64,000 nucleotides of DNA from Actinacidiphila yanglinensis (GTDB lineage: Bacteria > Actinomycetota > Actinomycetes > Streptomycetales > Streptomycetaceae), in contig NZ_FNVU01000025.1 of NCBI RefSeq assembly GCF_900107965.1, positions 1-64,000 of the forward strand, written 5' to 3'. Under the pieces are notes generated by a model that had not been told where the DNA came from, ran no database searches, and saw only the letters and a list, made by a program, of their open reading frames with translations. Shown one piece after another: positions 43,646 through 52,068 of the stretch (position 1 is the first letter of the stretch; the number at the start of each line of letters is the position of its first letter). A program made the position numbers and the translations under genes.

Positions 43646-44584
43646 TCAGACCGCGGGCAGGTTCGCCGTGAAGAACTCGGTGAGCCGGTCGATGGCCGGG
43701 CCGATGTACTCCTGCTTGTCGTACAGGTCGACGTGGCTGGCGCCCTTCATCCAGTGGATCTGCGCCGGGCCGGTGGCGCGCCGGTGGGCTTCCAGGCCCA
43801 TCCACGCCGTGACGGCGCGCTCGCCGAGGATCTGCAGGATCGGGCGCGGGCCGATCAGCGGCACGGCGTGGAAGACGTCGTAGGAGGCCATCTTGTCGAT
43901 GCTCTCCCAGGCGAGGGTCTTCGCCGAGCGCTCGTGGTAGCCGCGGGTGCTGCAGTAGTACTCCCAGCCCTCGACGCCGTGCTCGCCGCCGAGTTGGCGG
44001 GCCTGGTCGGCGGTCTCGGGGAACATCGTCATCGCCCCGGCGTCCTCGCCGCGCGCGGCGGCGGTACGGGCCTGGGCGGCCGCGTCCAGCAGGGACTGGA
44101 AGACGGCCGGGTCCTGGGTGCCGTCGGCGCCGTAGCGGAACTGGCGGGCGGGCTCCGCGGTGGAGACGGTGGCCACCGCCCTGATCCGGTGGTCGCCGCC
44201 GGTCGCCGAGAGGCTGTAGCCGCCCGAGGCGCACACGCCGAGCAGGCCGATGCGGGCGGGGTCGACCTCGTCGCGGGTGGTGAGGTAGGAGACGGCCGCC
44301 TTGAAGTCCTCCACGCGCTGCGCCGGGTCCTCCAGCCCGCGGGGCAGCCCGCCGGATTCGCCCTGGTAGGCCGCGTCGAAGGCGAGGGCGGCGAACCCGC
44401 GCTCCGCGAGCTGCCGCGCGTAGACGCCGGAGGTCTGCTCCTTCACCCCGGTGCCGGGGTGGCCGACGACCAGCGCCGGCAGGGGGCCGGCCGCGCCGGC
44501 GGGGAGGTAGAGGTTCGCGGCGATCGGGATGCCGGCGCTCTCGAAGGTGACGGAGGCGGGGGCGGTGCTGGACGTGCTGCTCAT
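43646..44584 (-). CDS. Alpha/beta hydrolase, dienelactone-hydrolase-like
   Basis: A 312-residue hydrolase: LVVGHPGTGVKEQTSGVYARQLAERGFAALAFDAAYQGESGG, the elbow GVCASGGY (Ser nucleophile with preceding Cys), and a late His in MKGASHVDLYDK. This matches the DLH/X-Pro-peptidase-like family annotated as alpha/beta hydrolase in many actinomycetes. It contains no signal peptide. It stands alone between the TetR gene and the SRPBCC gene; the substrate is unknown. Confidence 0.88.
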   Translation of the reverse strand: MSSTSSTAPASVTFESAGIPIAANLYLPAGAAGPLPALVVGHPGTGVKEQTSGVYARQLAERGFAALAFDAAYQGESGGLPRGLEDPAQRVEDFKAAVSYLTTRDEVDPARIGLLGVCASGGYSLSATGGDHRIRAVATVSTAEPARQFRYGADGTQDPAVFQSLLDAAAQARTAAARGEDAGAMTMFPETADQARQLGGEHGVEGWEYYCSTRGYHERSAKTLAWESIDKMASYDVFHAVPLIGPRPILQILGERAVTAWMGLEAHRRATGPAQIHWMKGASHVDLYDKQEYIGPAIDRLTEFFTANLPAV

Positions 44585-44743
44585 GGGCTGCGTGCTCCTC
44601 GTGCTCGGTGCTGTGGTCGTGCGAGGTGGTGGATGGGGGGCGGAGGGTTCCCCGTCGCCGGGGGCCGGGCCCCTACCGCGACGGGAAGGTCCTTCCCCCG
44701 GGAGGGCCGATGATCACGGTGGTGCGTCCGGCCGGGGACCGGG

Positions 44744-45172
44744 TCACGCGGCCCGCAGCGGCTTGGCGAAGGACTTGCGCAGGCTCCCGGGGGCGGCGAG
44801 TGGAAGCAGGGAGGCCAGCATCTTGCCCTTGACGGTGGCGGGCCTGCGGACCAGCTCGACGTCCACCCGGGTGCCCTCACCCTCCGGGGTCATGGTGAAC
44901 TCCCAGCCGCCGCCGGCACCGAAGAGCTTGGAGTCCAGGGTGGTGATGGTGACGGTGTCGCCGCCGGGCTGCCATTCGTAGCGGGCCCGCTCCCAGGCGG
45001 AGGCGGTGCCCTCGGTCACCTCGGCCCAGTTCTCGCCGCGGCCGTGGAGGACGAAGTGCTCGGCGTCGATGGTGGGCCAGCTCTCCGCGCGGGAGGGGCC
45101 GAAGTCGGTCAGCACGTCGAGGACGGCCGACGGGCTGAGGGTGGACACGAGGTGGAAGCGGACGACTGCCAT
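44744..45172 (-). CDS. SRPBCC family protein
   Basis: A 142-residue helix-grip protein: VVRFHLVSTLSPSAVLDVLTDFGPSRAESWPTIDAEHF at the start and a C-terminal helix (KMLASLLPLAAPGSLRKSF). The ligand is unknown. AAGGAA precedes the ATG. Its promoter carries two 21-bp operators 40 bp apart, the same arrangement as at the secreted hydrolase (21116), so both probably answer to the same regulator. Confidence 0.85.
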   Translation of the reverse strand: MAVVRFHLVSTLSPSAVLDVLTDFGPSRAESWPTIDAEHFVLHGRGENWAEVTEGTASAWERARYEWQPGGDTVTITTLDSKLFGAGGGWEFTMTPEGEGTRVDVELVRRPATVKGKMLASLLPLAAPGSLRKSFAKPLRAA

Positions 45173-45199
45173 GGCTGGATTCCTTCATCGGGTTCTTGC

Positions 45200-45260
45200 G
45201 TAACTTCTCTGACTGGTGACGACTCTTCCATCCAACATCGTCACCTGTCAAGACGGTGAC
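45200..45260 (-). promoter_or_regulatory. Tandem 21-bp operators at the SRPBCC promoter
   Basis: Read leftward, operator 1 (45240-45260) is GTCACC-N9-GGTGAC and operator 2 (45200-45220) is GTCACC-N9-AGTTAC, which agrees with the 60170 copy at 17 of 21 positions. Centres are 40 bp apart. A promoter TTGGAT (45235-45230) N18 CAGAGA (45211-45206) places operator 2 on the -10 and operator 1 just upstream of the -35. Confidence 0.6.
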
Positions 45261-45269
45261 GAATCGAAT

Positions 45270-45300
45270 CCGCCGGCCGGACACATGCCCCGGCCGGCGG
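45270..45300 (-). terminator. 11-bp hairpin after poxB
   Basis: CCGCCGGCCGG and CCGGCCGGCGG enclose a 9-base loop, ACACATGCC, starting 21 bases after the poxB stop codon. The loop contains an ACACATG element. It is a likely terminator of poxB. Confidence 0.6.
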
Positions 45301-45320
45301 GGCGCGGCAGGTGGGCCCGG

Positions 45321-47054
45321 TCAGTGCAGGATGCGGCGGGCGACGTTGGTGGAGACCAGGTCGAGCAGCTCGCCGCCACGGCCGGACAGGACCGTCCGGA
45401 TCGCGTAGAGCGTGAAGCCCTTGGCCTGCTCGGCGGTGATCGTCGGCGGCACCGAGAGCTCCTGGCGGGCCGTCATCACCTCGACCAGCGCCGGGCCGTC
45501 GTGGGCGAGGGCGCCCACGAGCGCGTCCTCCAGCTCACCGGGCCGCTCCACCCGGCGCGACCACAGCCCGATCGCCTCACCCACGTCGGCCAGCCGCGGG
45601 TTGTCCAGGTCGGTCGCGAAGTTGACGATGCCGGCCGCCTTCATCTCCAGCTCGACGAAGTTCAGCGAGCCGTTGTTGAAGACCACCACCTTCACCGGCA
45701 GCCGGTTCTGGCGCAGCGTGAACAGCTCGCCGAGCAGCATCGTCAGCCCGCCGTCACCCGACAGCGCCACCACCTGGCGGCCGGGGAACGCGGTCTGGGC
45801 GCCGATCGCGTGCGGCAGGGCGCAGGCCATCGTGCCGTGGTTGAAGGAGCCGAGCAGCCGGCGCCGCCCGTTGAAGGTGAGGTAGCGGGCGGCCCACACC
45901 ACCGGGGAGCCGACGTCGGTGGTGAACACGGTGTCGGCGCCGGCGAGGCGGTCGAGGGTGGAGGCGACGAACTGCGGGTGGATCGGGGTGCGTTCGTGGT
46001 CGTTGACCGCCAGCGCGTCCAGCGACCTGCGGGTGCGGGCGTAGTGGGCCAGGGCACCGTCCAGGTGGCCGCGGTCCTCCTTGCCGGCCAGCAGCGGCAG
46101 CAGCGCGGGCAGGGTGTCGCGGACGCTGCCGACCAGCGGCAGGTCGACGCGGGTGCGGCGGCCGATCTGCTCGCCGCGCAGGTCCAGCTGGATCACCTTC
46201 GCGGCCTGCGGGTAGAACTGCCGGTAGGGGAAGTCGGTGCCGAGCATCAGCAGGGTGTCGGCCTCCTCGATGGCCTTGTAACCGGAGGCGAAGCCGAGCA
46301 GGCCGGTCATGCCGACGTCGTAGGGGTTGTCGTACGCGACGTACTCCTTGCCGCGCAGGGCGTGCACCACCGGGGCCTTGAGGACACCGGCGAGCCGGAC
46401 CAGGTCGTCGTGGGCGCCGGCCGCGCCCGCTCCGGCCAGGATCGTCACCTTGCGGCCGGCGTTGAGCAGGTCGGCGGCCTCCTGCAGGGCCGCGTCGTCG
46501 GGGCGCACCACGCTGCGGGCCGGGCGGACCACCGCGGGGGCCGTGCCGTGCGGGGCCTTGGCGAGGAAGACCTCGCCGGGGACGACCACGACGGCCACGC
46601 CCCGGCGCTCGACGGCCGCCCGCATCGCCGCCTCCAGGATGCGCGGCGCGGACTCCGGGCTGCCGACCACTTCCGCGTAGACGCTGCACTCGCGGAACAG
46701 CTCCTGGGGGCGGGTCTCCTGGAAGTAGCCGGTGCCGATCTCGGCGCCGGGGATCTGGGCGGCGATGGCGAGCACCGGCACGCGGCTGCGCTGCGCGTCG
46801 AACAGGCCGTTGATCAGGTGCAGGTTGCCCGGGCCGCAGCTGCCGACGCACACCGTCAGCTCGCCGGTCAGCCCCGCCTCGGCCGCCGCGGCGAAGGCGG
46901 CGCTCTCCTCGTGCCGCACGTGCACCCAGTCCACCTCGCCGTCGCGGCGGATGGCGTCGGTCAGTCCGTTGAGGGAGTCACCGGCCAGGCCGTAGAGGCG
47001 GTGGACTCCCGAGGCCTTGAGCGTGGCGATGACGTGATCGGCGATGCTGTGCAT
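45321..47054 (-). CDS. poxB: Thiamine pyrophosphate enzyme, PoxB-like pyruvate oxidase
   Basis: A 577-residue TPP enzyme with the three usual domains. The N-terminal PYR domain starts HVIATLKASGVHRLYGLAGDSLNGLTDAI with catalytic Glu in RHEESAAFAAAAEA. The central FAD-type domain includes VTILAGAGAAGAHDDLVRLA. The C-terminal PP domain has the TPP motif GDGGLTMLLGELFTLRQ...VFNN. It would oxidise pyruvate to acetate and CO2 at the membrane with quinone as acceptor, although related sequences can have other activities. GGAAGGC lies upstream of the ATG. Confidence 0.9.
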   Translation of the reverse strand: MHSIADHVIATLKASGVHRLYGLAGDSLNGLTDAIRRDGEVDWVHVRHEESAAFAAAAEAGLTGELTVCVGSCGPGNLHLINGLFDAQRSRVPVLAIAAQIPGAEIGTGYFQETRPQELFRECSVYAEVVGSPESAPRILEAAMRAAVERRGVAVVVVPGEVFLAKAPHGTAPAVVRPARSVVRPDDAALQEAADLLNAGRKVTILAGAGAAGAHDDLVRLAGVLKAPVVHALRGKEYVAYDNPYDVGMTGLLGFASGYKAIEEADTLLMLGTDFPYRQFYPQAAKVIQLDLRGEQIGRRTRVDLPLVGSVRDTLPALLPLLAGKEDRGHLDGALAHYARTRRSLDALAVNDHERTPIHPQFVASTLDRLAGADTVFTTDVGSPVVWAARYLTFNGRRRLLGSFNHGTMACALPHAIGAQTAFPGRQVVALSGDGGLTMLLGELFTLRQNRLPVKVVVFNNGSLNFVELEMKAAGIVNFATDLDNPRLADVGEAIGLWSRRVERPGELEDALVGALAHDGPALVEVMTARQELSVPPTITAEQAKGFTLYAIRTVLSGRGGELLDLVSTNVARRILH

Positions 47055-47700
47055 GGCTGGTGATGCCTTCCGTCGGTCGGGGAAACGCGGCTTGTGCGGC
47101 GCGCTCGGCCCGCGCCGGGGCCCGCCCGCGCAACCGGGGGCCACCCGCGGCGGGGTGCCCGCCCAGTGTCCGGGCGGGTGCCGGGCGCACACATCCGTCG
47201 ATTGACTGTGCCCCGGCCGGGACCCGGCGCCCGCCCGATGCGGGGCGATCGGGCGCGGTGGCGGGGGTGGCGGACCCTGCCCGGGAGCACCGGCCGGCGT
47301 GCACCCTTCCGGCGCGCTCACACGTGTTGGGGGTCCGGGAAACGGGGCGCAGCCCCGCGCGCAGTCAGATGACGTAGCCGGTCGCGTGGGTGCGGGCCCG
47401 GGCTCCGGCGGGGGGTTCGCGGGGCGCACCGGTGGGTGTTCCGTGCCGGACCGGGGCGGTACGGAGGTGCCGGCCGGGCGCGGCGGACGCGGGAGGTGTC
47501 CGCTCCGGGTCGGTACTGCCGCGCGCGTCTCACCGTCAACTGACTGATGTGGACCGCCGCGCCGGGGACGACAGTGGTGAACCGTCGGCCTCACGGCGCG
47601 GCGGTCGGAACGCACGGCCGGGCGGAGGCGGACGCTTTGGGACACGAGGTCGCCTGCGGCGCGGGTCGGCCACCGACACACACGGGACAAGGGTTTTCAC
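47055..47700. other. 645-base intergenic region with shared 47-bp element
   Basis: The region between the divergent poxB and epoxide hydrolase-like genes holds ACACGTGT (47320-47327), a GGGGCGCAGCCCC hairpin near 47343 and, close to the hydrolase, the 47-bp element also found at 59573. No gene is supported. Confidence 0.4.
47533..47579 (+). promoter_or_regulatory. 47-bp element, copy 1 (GTCAACTGAC...GATGTGG...AGTGGTG)
   Basis: CCGTCAACTGAC, GATGTGG and AGTGGTG occur at the same offsets as in the copy at 59573-59619: 32 of 47 positions agree, including 19 of the first 20 and all of the last seven. GTCAACTGAC is an inverted repeat. It stands 121 bases before the hydrolase ATG. Confidence 0.5.
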
Positions 47701-48786
47701 ATGATCGACAGGCGTACCTTCGGCAAGGCCTTCGGCGTGGGCACCGGCGCGGCCGCCATGGCCATGACCGGTCTGGGCACCGCGAACGCCGCCGGCACCG
47801 GCACGGCCGCCCGGCACGGCGGCACGAACGGCACGGGCGTGCCCGCCGCCACCGTGCCCCCGATCGTTCCCGGCACGCACACCACCTTCCCCGCCATCAA
47901 GCAGGTCAGGGCGGGGCTGCTGGACGTCGGCTACGCGGAACTCGGCCCGGCGCACGGCCCGGTGGTGCTGCTGCTGCACGGCTGGCCCTACGACATCCAC
48001 AGCTTCGTCGACGTCGCCCCGGCGCTGTCCGGCCTCGGCTACCGGGTGCTGGTCCCCTACCTGCGCGGCCACGGCAGCACCACCTTCCTGTCCCCCCGCA
48101 CGCCGCGCACCGCGGAGCAGTCCGCGGTGGCGCTGGACATCATCGCGTTCATGGACGCCCTGCGCATCGACCAGGCCGTGCTCGCCGGCTTCGACTGGGG
48201 TTCGCGCACCGCCGACATCATCTCCGCGCTGTGGCCGGAGCGGGTCAAGGCGCTGGTGTCCACCAGCGGTTACGTCATCACCAATGTCGAGGCGCAGAAG
48301 ACCCCGGCGGCGGCGGCCGTCGAGCACAACTGGTGGTACCAGTGGTACTTCTCGACCGACCGCGGCAAGCAGGCCATGGAGAACCCGGACGAGTGCAAGG
48401 CGCTGTGCCGCCTGGTGTGGCAGATCGTCTCCCCCAACTGGAACTTCGACGACGCCACCTTCGAGCGCACCGCGCAGGCGTTCACCAACCCCGACTACGC
48501 CGCCACCGTGCTGTTCAACTACCGCTGGCGCATCGGGCTGGTGGAGACCGACCCGCGTTACGCCCGCTACGAGAAGCAGCTGGCCGCCGCGCCCAGGATC
48601 GGCGTCCCCACCATCACCCTCGACCCGGCACTCGACCCCTTCACTCCGGCCGGCGACGGCGCGAACTACCGGACGTACTTCACCGGGAAGTACGACCACC
48701 GCACGATCCAGAACATCGGCCACAACCTCCCGCAGGAGGCGCCGACCGTGTTCGCCCAGGCCGTCGTCGACGCCGACCACCTCTGA
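47701..48786 (+). CDS. Exported alpha/beta hydrolase, epoxide hydrolase/dehalogenase-like
   Basis: A 361-residue precursor. The twin-arginine signal is DRRTFGKAFGVGTGAAAMA. The mature enzyme has LLLHGWPYDIHSFVDVAP, the nucleophile elbow GFDWGSR, in which Asp replaces Ser as in epoxide hydrolases and haloalkane dehalogenases, and the final His in QNIGHNLPQEAP. It acts outside the cell. The 3' end carries a short tandem duplication. It probably shares a regulator with the SsgA-like gene through the 47-bp element. Confidence 0.88.
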   Translation: MIDRRTFGKAFGVGTGAAAMAMTGLGTANAAGTGTAARHGGTNGTGVPAATVPPIVPGTHTTFPAIKQVRAGLLDVGYAELGPAHGPVVLLLHGWPYDIHSFVDVAPALSGLGYRVLVPYLRGHGSTTFLSPRTPRTAEQSAVALDIIAFMDALRIDQAVLAGFDWGSRTADIISALWPERVKALVSTSGYVITNVEAQKTPAAAAVEHNWWYQWYFSTDRGKQAMENPDECKALCRLVWQIVSPNWNFDDATFERTAQAFTNPDYAATVLFNYRWRIGLVETDPRYARYEKQLAAAPRIGVPTITLDPALDPFTPAGDGANYRTYFTGKYDHRTIQNIGHNLPQEAPTVFAQAVVDADHL

Positions 48787-48804
48787 CCCCGACCACCTCT
48801 GATC
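48773..48804 (+). repeat. 16-bp tandem duplication of the gene 3' end
   Basis: CCGACCACCTCTGACC is followed directly by CCGACCACCTCTGATC. The first copy holds the stop codon of the hydrolase gene, so the end of the gene including its stop is duplicated. A similar case is at 58256. Confidence 0.6.
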
Positions 48805-48898
48805 CCCACCCGCACCACCCACCCGTCCGCGCCGGCCGGGCGCCGGCCCACCCGCCGCGCCCGCGCCGGCGCGGCACCTGCCAGGAGGAACCTGAAGG

Positions 48899-49672
48899 AT
48901 GAGCGAAGTCCAGTGGAACCGTATGACGGCCGCGCGGTTGCGCGACCTCGCGGCCGAGGACGCGGTGGTGCTGGTGCCGGTGGGAGCCACCGAGCAGCAC
49001 GGTCCGCACCTGCCGACCGGGGTGGACGACTTCCTGGCGGCGGAGGTGTGCCGCCGGGCGGCCGGACTGGCCACCGCGCGGAACTCCGCGGCGGTGGTGG
49101 CGCCGTCGGTGGCGACGGGCCTGTCGGAGCACCACATGGGCTTCGGCGGCACCATCACCCTGTCCCTGCCCACCCTGCACGCGCTGCTGCGGGACATATG
49201 CCGCTCGGTGGTCCGGGCGGGTTTCTCCCGCGTGCTGATCGTCAACGGGCACGGCGGGAACATGACCGCGCTCAACGCGCTGACCACGGAGCTGACGGCG
49301 GAGCTGGGCAGGCCGATCGCCTTCGCCAGCTACTTCGGCGCCGGCCGGGAGGTCGTGCGCGACACCCTGGAGACCCAGGACGGCCTCATGCACGCGTGCG
49401 AGGGGGAGACGTCCATGATGATGGCCGCCTTCCCCGGCCTGGTGCGCACCGAGTACCTGGGCGACGCGCACGGGCCGCGCATCACGCTGCCGGCGGAGTC
49501 CACCGAACCGGTCTACCTGGCCGTGCCGTTCGACCGGATCACGCCCTCGGGCGTGGCGGGTGACGCGCGCACGGCCGGGGCCGAGAAGGGCGAGAGGATG
49601 CTCGCCGGCTGCGCGCAGGCGCTGGCCGACGTCATCGTGCAGGACCCGTGGGCGGCGCTGCTGGACCGCTGA
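48899..49672 (+). CDS. Creatininase family protein
   Basis: A 257-residue metallo-amidohydrolase of the creatininase family: VLVPVGATEQHGPHLPTGVDDFLAAEV with metal ligands Glu, His and Asp, NGHGGNMTALNALTTEL, and ACEGETSMMMAAFPG with a further Glu. Family members hydrolyse creatinine or formamide-type substrates, and close relatives act in mycofactocin and coenzyme pathways. AGGAGGAA precedes the ATG. It follows the hydrolase by 112 bases on the same strand. Confidence 0.9.
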   Translation: MSEVQWNRMTAARLRDLAAEDAVVLVPVGATEQHGPHLPTGVDDFLAAEVCRRAAGLATARNSAAVVAPSVATGLSEHHMGFGGTITLSLPTLHALLRDICRSVVRAGFSRVLIVNGHGGNMTALNALTTELTAELGRPIAFASYFGAGREVVRDTLETQDGLMHACEGETSMMMAAFPGLVRTEYLGDAHGPRITLPAESTEPVYLAVPFDRITPSGVAGDARTAGAEKGERMLAGCAQALADVIVQDPWAALLDR

Positions 49673-49697
49673 GGCGGCGCAGGCCCGGCACCACTCC

Positions 49698-49752
49698 ACC
49701 GCCCCGACGGGCGACGGCCTCCGCCGGAGGAGCCGTCACCCGCCGGGGCGGT
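49698..49752. terminator. Long hairpin between convergent genes
   Basis: ACCGCCCCG pairs with CGGGGCGGT and inner segments CGGG/CCCG, ACGGC/GCCGT and TCC/GGA pair as well, giving a long interrupted stem. CCTTCTGTCTCTG follows on the plus strand. It lies between the creatininase and the convergent flavoprotein gene. Confidence 0.55.
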
Positions 49753-49773
49753 CCTTCTGTCTCTGACCTCGCG

Positions 49774-51192
49774 TCAGGCAGGTCGGACGTTGTGGTTGAA
49801 GCGGAACATGTTGCCGCCGTCGTAGCGCTGCTTGACCGCCGCGAGGCGCTCGTAGCGCTGCGGGCCGTACGCCTGCGCCACTCCCGCGCCGTCGGTGGCC
49901 TCGTGCGGGGACAGGAAGTTCACCATGTTGCGGCGGGCCGCCCAGGGGGCCAGGCCGTCCACCACCGTCGCCAGGCCGGCGCGCGACTGCTCCTCGTGCT
50001 CCGGGCTCCCGACGGCGAACGCGAAGACGACGAAGGGCAGCCCGCGGCTGGAGACCGCGTTGCCGCCGGCCGGCTCCCGGTCGAACGCCCCGCCCAGGGC
50101 GCGGATCTCGACGTTCGCCAGCGCGCACCCGGACCCCGCGCCGGTCAGCTCCACGAGCGTCTGCGCGGTCTTCTCGGAGAACTCCTCCAGGCAGACGCTG
50201 CGGTCGAAGTACGGCATCGGGGCCACCGGGTCCCGGTGGATCTCCCCGAGGGCGGCGAACGGCTTGTCCTCCACCAGGTCCAGCAGCACCGGCGCCGCCG
50301 CCCGCAGCGGCGCGATCAGCCGCGCACCGTTCTCCGCGGGCCCCAGGTAGCCGATCCGCAGGTGCACCACGAAGGCGCCGCGCAGCGGTTCGGGCAACAC
50401 CGGCAGGTCGGGCAGCCGCTGGATCGCGACGGACGACGTCATGTCCTCACCGACCGTCGGCAGCCAGGCGCGCCACGCCTCCAGCACGTCGGCCAGGTGC
50501 TCGCCAGGGAAGTAGAGGCCGCCGCCGTAGAAGCGGGTCCGGGGGAACGCGTCGAACTCGACCGCCGTCACGACGCCGAAGTTGCCCTTGCCGCCGCGCA
50601 GTGCCCAGAACAGCTCGGGTTCGCTGTCCGGCTCCACCTCGCGCAGCTCGCCGTCCGCGGTGACCACTTCCAACCGGCGCACACGGTCGGCGGCGTAGCC
50701 GAGCGACCGGCCCAGCAGCGGGCTCTGCCCGCCGCCGAGGGTGTAGCCGACCACGCCCACGTCGGGCGCCGAGCCGGCCAGGACCGCGAGGCCCGCCTCG
50801 GCGACCCGCGGCAGCACGTCCCGCCACCGCACGCCCGCCTCGACGCGCACGGTGCGCGCCGCGGCGTCGACGGAGATGCCCGCCATCCGGCCGGTGGTGA
50901 CCAGCACGCCGCCCTCCGCCGAGCCCACCACCTGATGGGCGGTGCACTTCACCGCCACAGGCAGCCCGCGCTCCGCGGCGAACCGCACGGCGGCCCGCAC
51001 GTCCTCGGGCCCGGTCGCGCCCACCACCACGGCCGGGCGCAGCCGGCACGCCAGGTTGTACGTGGCGCACTCCTCGTCGTACGCCGCCGATCCCGGCACC
51101 AGGACCGGGCCCCGGACGGCCTCCCCCAGTCCCGCAACGTCCTGCGGCCGCAGGTCCCCACCGGTCACACCGGACATGTCCGCGTTCACCAT
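49774..51192 (-). CDS. FAD-binding oxidoreductase, berberine bridge type (copy 2)
   Basis: A 472-residue homologue of the flavoenzyme at 15416, with the same length: GPVLVPGSAAYDEECATYNLACRLRPAVVVGATGPEDVRAAVRFAAERGLPVAVKCTAHQV read in conserved blocks, GYTLGGGQSPLLGRSLGYAADRV and C-terminal FRFNHNVRP. His in CTAHQV is the likely FAD ligand. GGAAGAGAG precedes the ATG at 51192. Upstream lie ACACATATGTC and ATACGTGTC elements, again as at copy 1. The substrate is unknown. Confidence 0.88.
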   Translation of the reverse strand: MVNADMSGVTGGDLRPQDVAGLGEAVRGPVLVPGSAAYDEECATYNLACRLRPAVVVGATGPEDVRAAVRFAAERGLPVAVKCTAHQVVGSAEGGVLVTTGRMAGISVDAAARTVRVEAGVRWRDVLPRVAEAGLAVLAGSAPDVGVVGYTLGGGQSPLLGRSLGYAADRVRRLEVVTADGELREVEPDSEPELFWALRGGKGNFGVVTAVEFDAFPRTRFYGGGLYFPGEHLADVLEAWRAWLPTVGEDMTSSVAIQRLPDLPVLPEPLRGAFVVHLRIGYLGPAENGARLIAPLRAAAPVLLDLVEDKPFAALGEIHRDPVAPMPYFDRSVCLEEFSEKTAQTLVELTGAGSGCALANVEIRALGGAFDREPAGGNAVSSRGLPFVVFAFAVGSPEHEEQSRAGLATVVDGLAPWAARRNMVNFLSPHEATDGAGVAQAYGPQRYERLAAVKQRYDGGNMFRFNHNVRPA

Positions 51193-51211
51193 GACATCTC
51201 TCTTCCGAAAC

Positions 51212-51242
51212 ACACATATGTCTTCTTCCAGAATACGTGTCT
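51212..51242. promoter_or_regulatory. ACACATATGTC and ATACGTGTC elements
   Basis: ACATATGT (51214-51221) is a perfect octamer palindrome, and AATACGTGTC follows at 51233. They stand 20-50 bases before the flavoprotein start. They belong to the ACAYRTGT family. Confidence 0.45.
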
Positions 51243-51326
51243 CGGCTTGGACCAGGTGCACGGCTGCGGTGCGGGTAGGGCTGCCCGGGAGGGGAGGTGA
51301 CATATGGCAGCGTGGCAGCCTGCCTG

Positions 51327-51932
51327 TCAGTCGGTGAGCCCTTCCAGGAGCACGGTGGCCAGGCGCAGGGCCGCGTGCAGTTCCGTCACCTCGGCGACGG
51401 TGGGCCGGACCACGCCGGACCAGTCGCCGCGCAGGCCCGGCCAGCACGCCAACAGCACCTGGGTACCGGGGAGTCCGAGGTGGGCGGTGACGTCCATCCG
51501 GTCGAGCCCGGCGGGTGTCCAGGACAGCAGGACGCGGCCCGGCGGCACGCGGGACGGTGCGTTCCGCGGCACCCACACGGCCGTCAGCGTGCCGTCCACC
51601 GGTGCCACGAGAGCGCCGCGGACGCCGTCCGGCATCGGCAGGCGGGTCAGCCGGGACAGCGGCGCGGGTCCGCGGCGGGCGCGGGGGTCGGCGTCCGCGG
51701 GGGTTTCCACGGCGGTGTCGGTGTGTGTGTCGCCTTCGGCCGGGAAGCGGGTGTCGGTGTCCGCCGAGCCCTGCACGTCGGCCTCGGCCGGGACGAGGGT
51801 CAGCGGCGGCCGGCCGGCCCGCTCGGTGTCGGGCCCCGGCCGGGACCGCCGCAGCGGCCGCGGCCAGGACCGCGGCCGGGTGGCCGGTGAACGGTCGCAG
51901 CAGGGCCGGCCGCATCCGCCGTATGTCGTCAT
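51327..51932 (-). CDS. Hypothetical protein, 201 aa
   Basis: An open frame with GC-rich third positions and GGAGGGGGAGAGG before the ATG. The N-terminal 90 residues are Pro/Arg/Asp-rich and disordered; the C-terminal 110 residues look folded (LTAVWVPRNAPSRVPPGRVLLSW, MDVTAHLGLPGTQVLLACWPGL, a final helix ELHAALRLATVLLEGL). I do not recognise the family. It lies between the flavoprotein and deformylase genes on the same strand, upstream of the flavoprotein. Confidence 0.55.
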   Translation of the reverse strand: MTTYGGCGRPCCDRSPATRPRSWPRPLRRSRPGPDTERAGRPPLTLVPAEADVQGSADTDTRFPAEGDTHTDTAVETPADADPRARRGPAPLSRLTRLPMPDGVRGALVAPVDGTLTAVWVPRNAPSRVPPGRVLLSWTPAGLDRMDVTAHLGLPGTQVLLACWPGLRGDWSGVVRPTVAEVTELHAALRLATVLLEGLTD

Positions 51933-52068
51933 GTCCCTCTCCCCCTCCGGGCCCGTGCGGGCCTCAGCCGTGCGAGCTTCGCGGGCTTCAGTCTGCGGGG
52001 GGAAGGGGGTCGGGCGAATCCGTCATCCGACTGCCGGACAGCCGGGCCGCACCGGGCGGTTCACGGTG

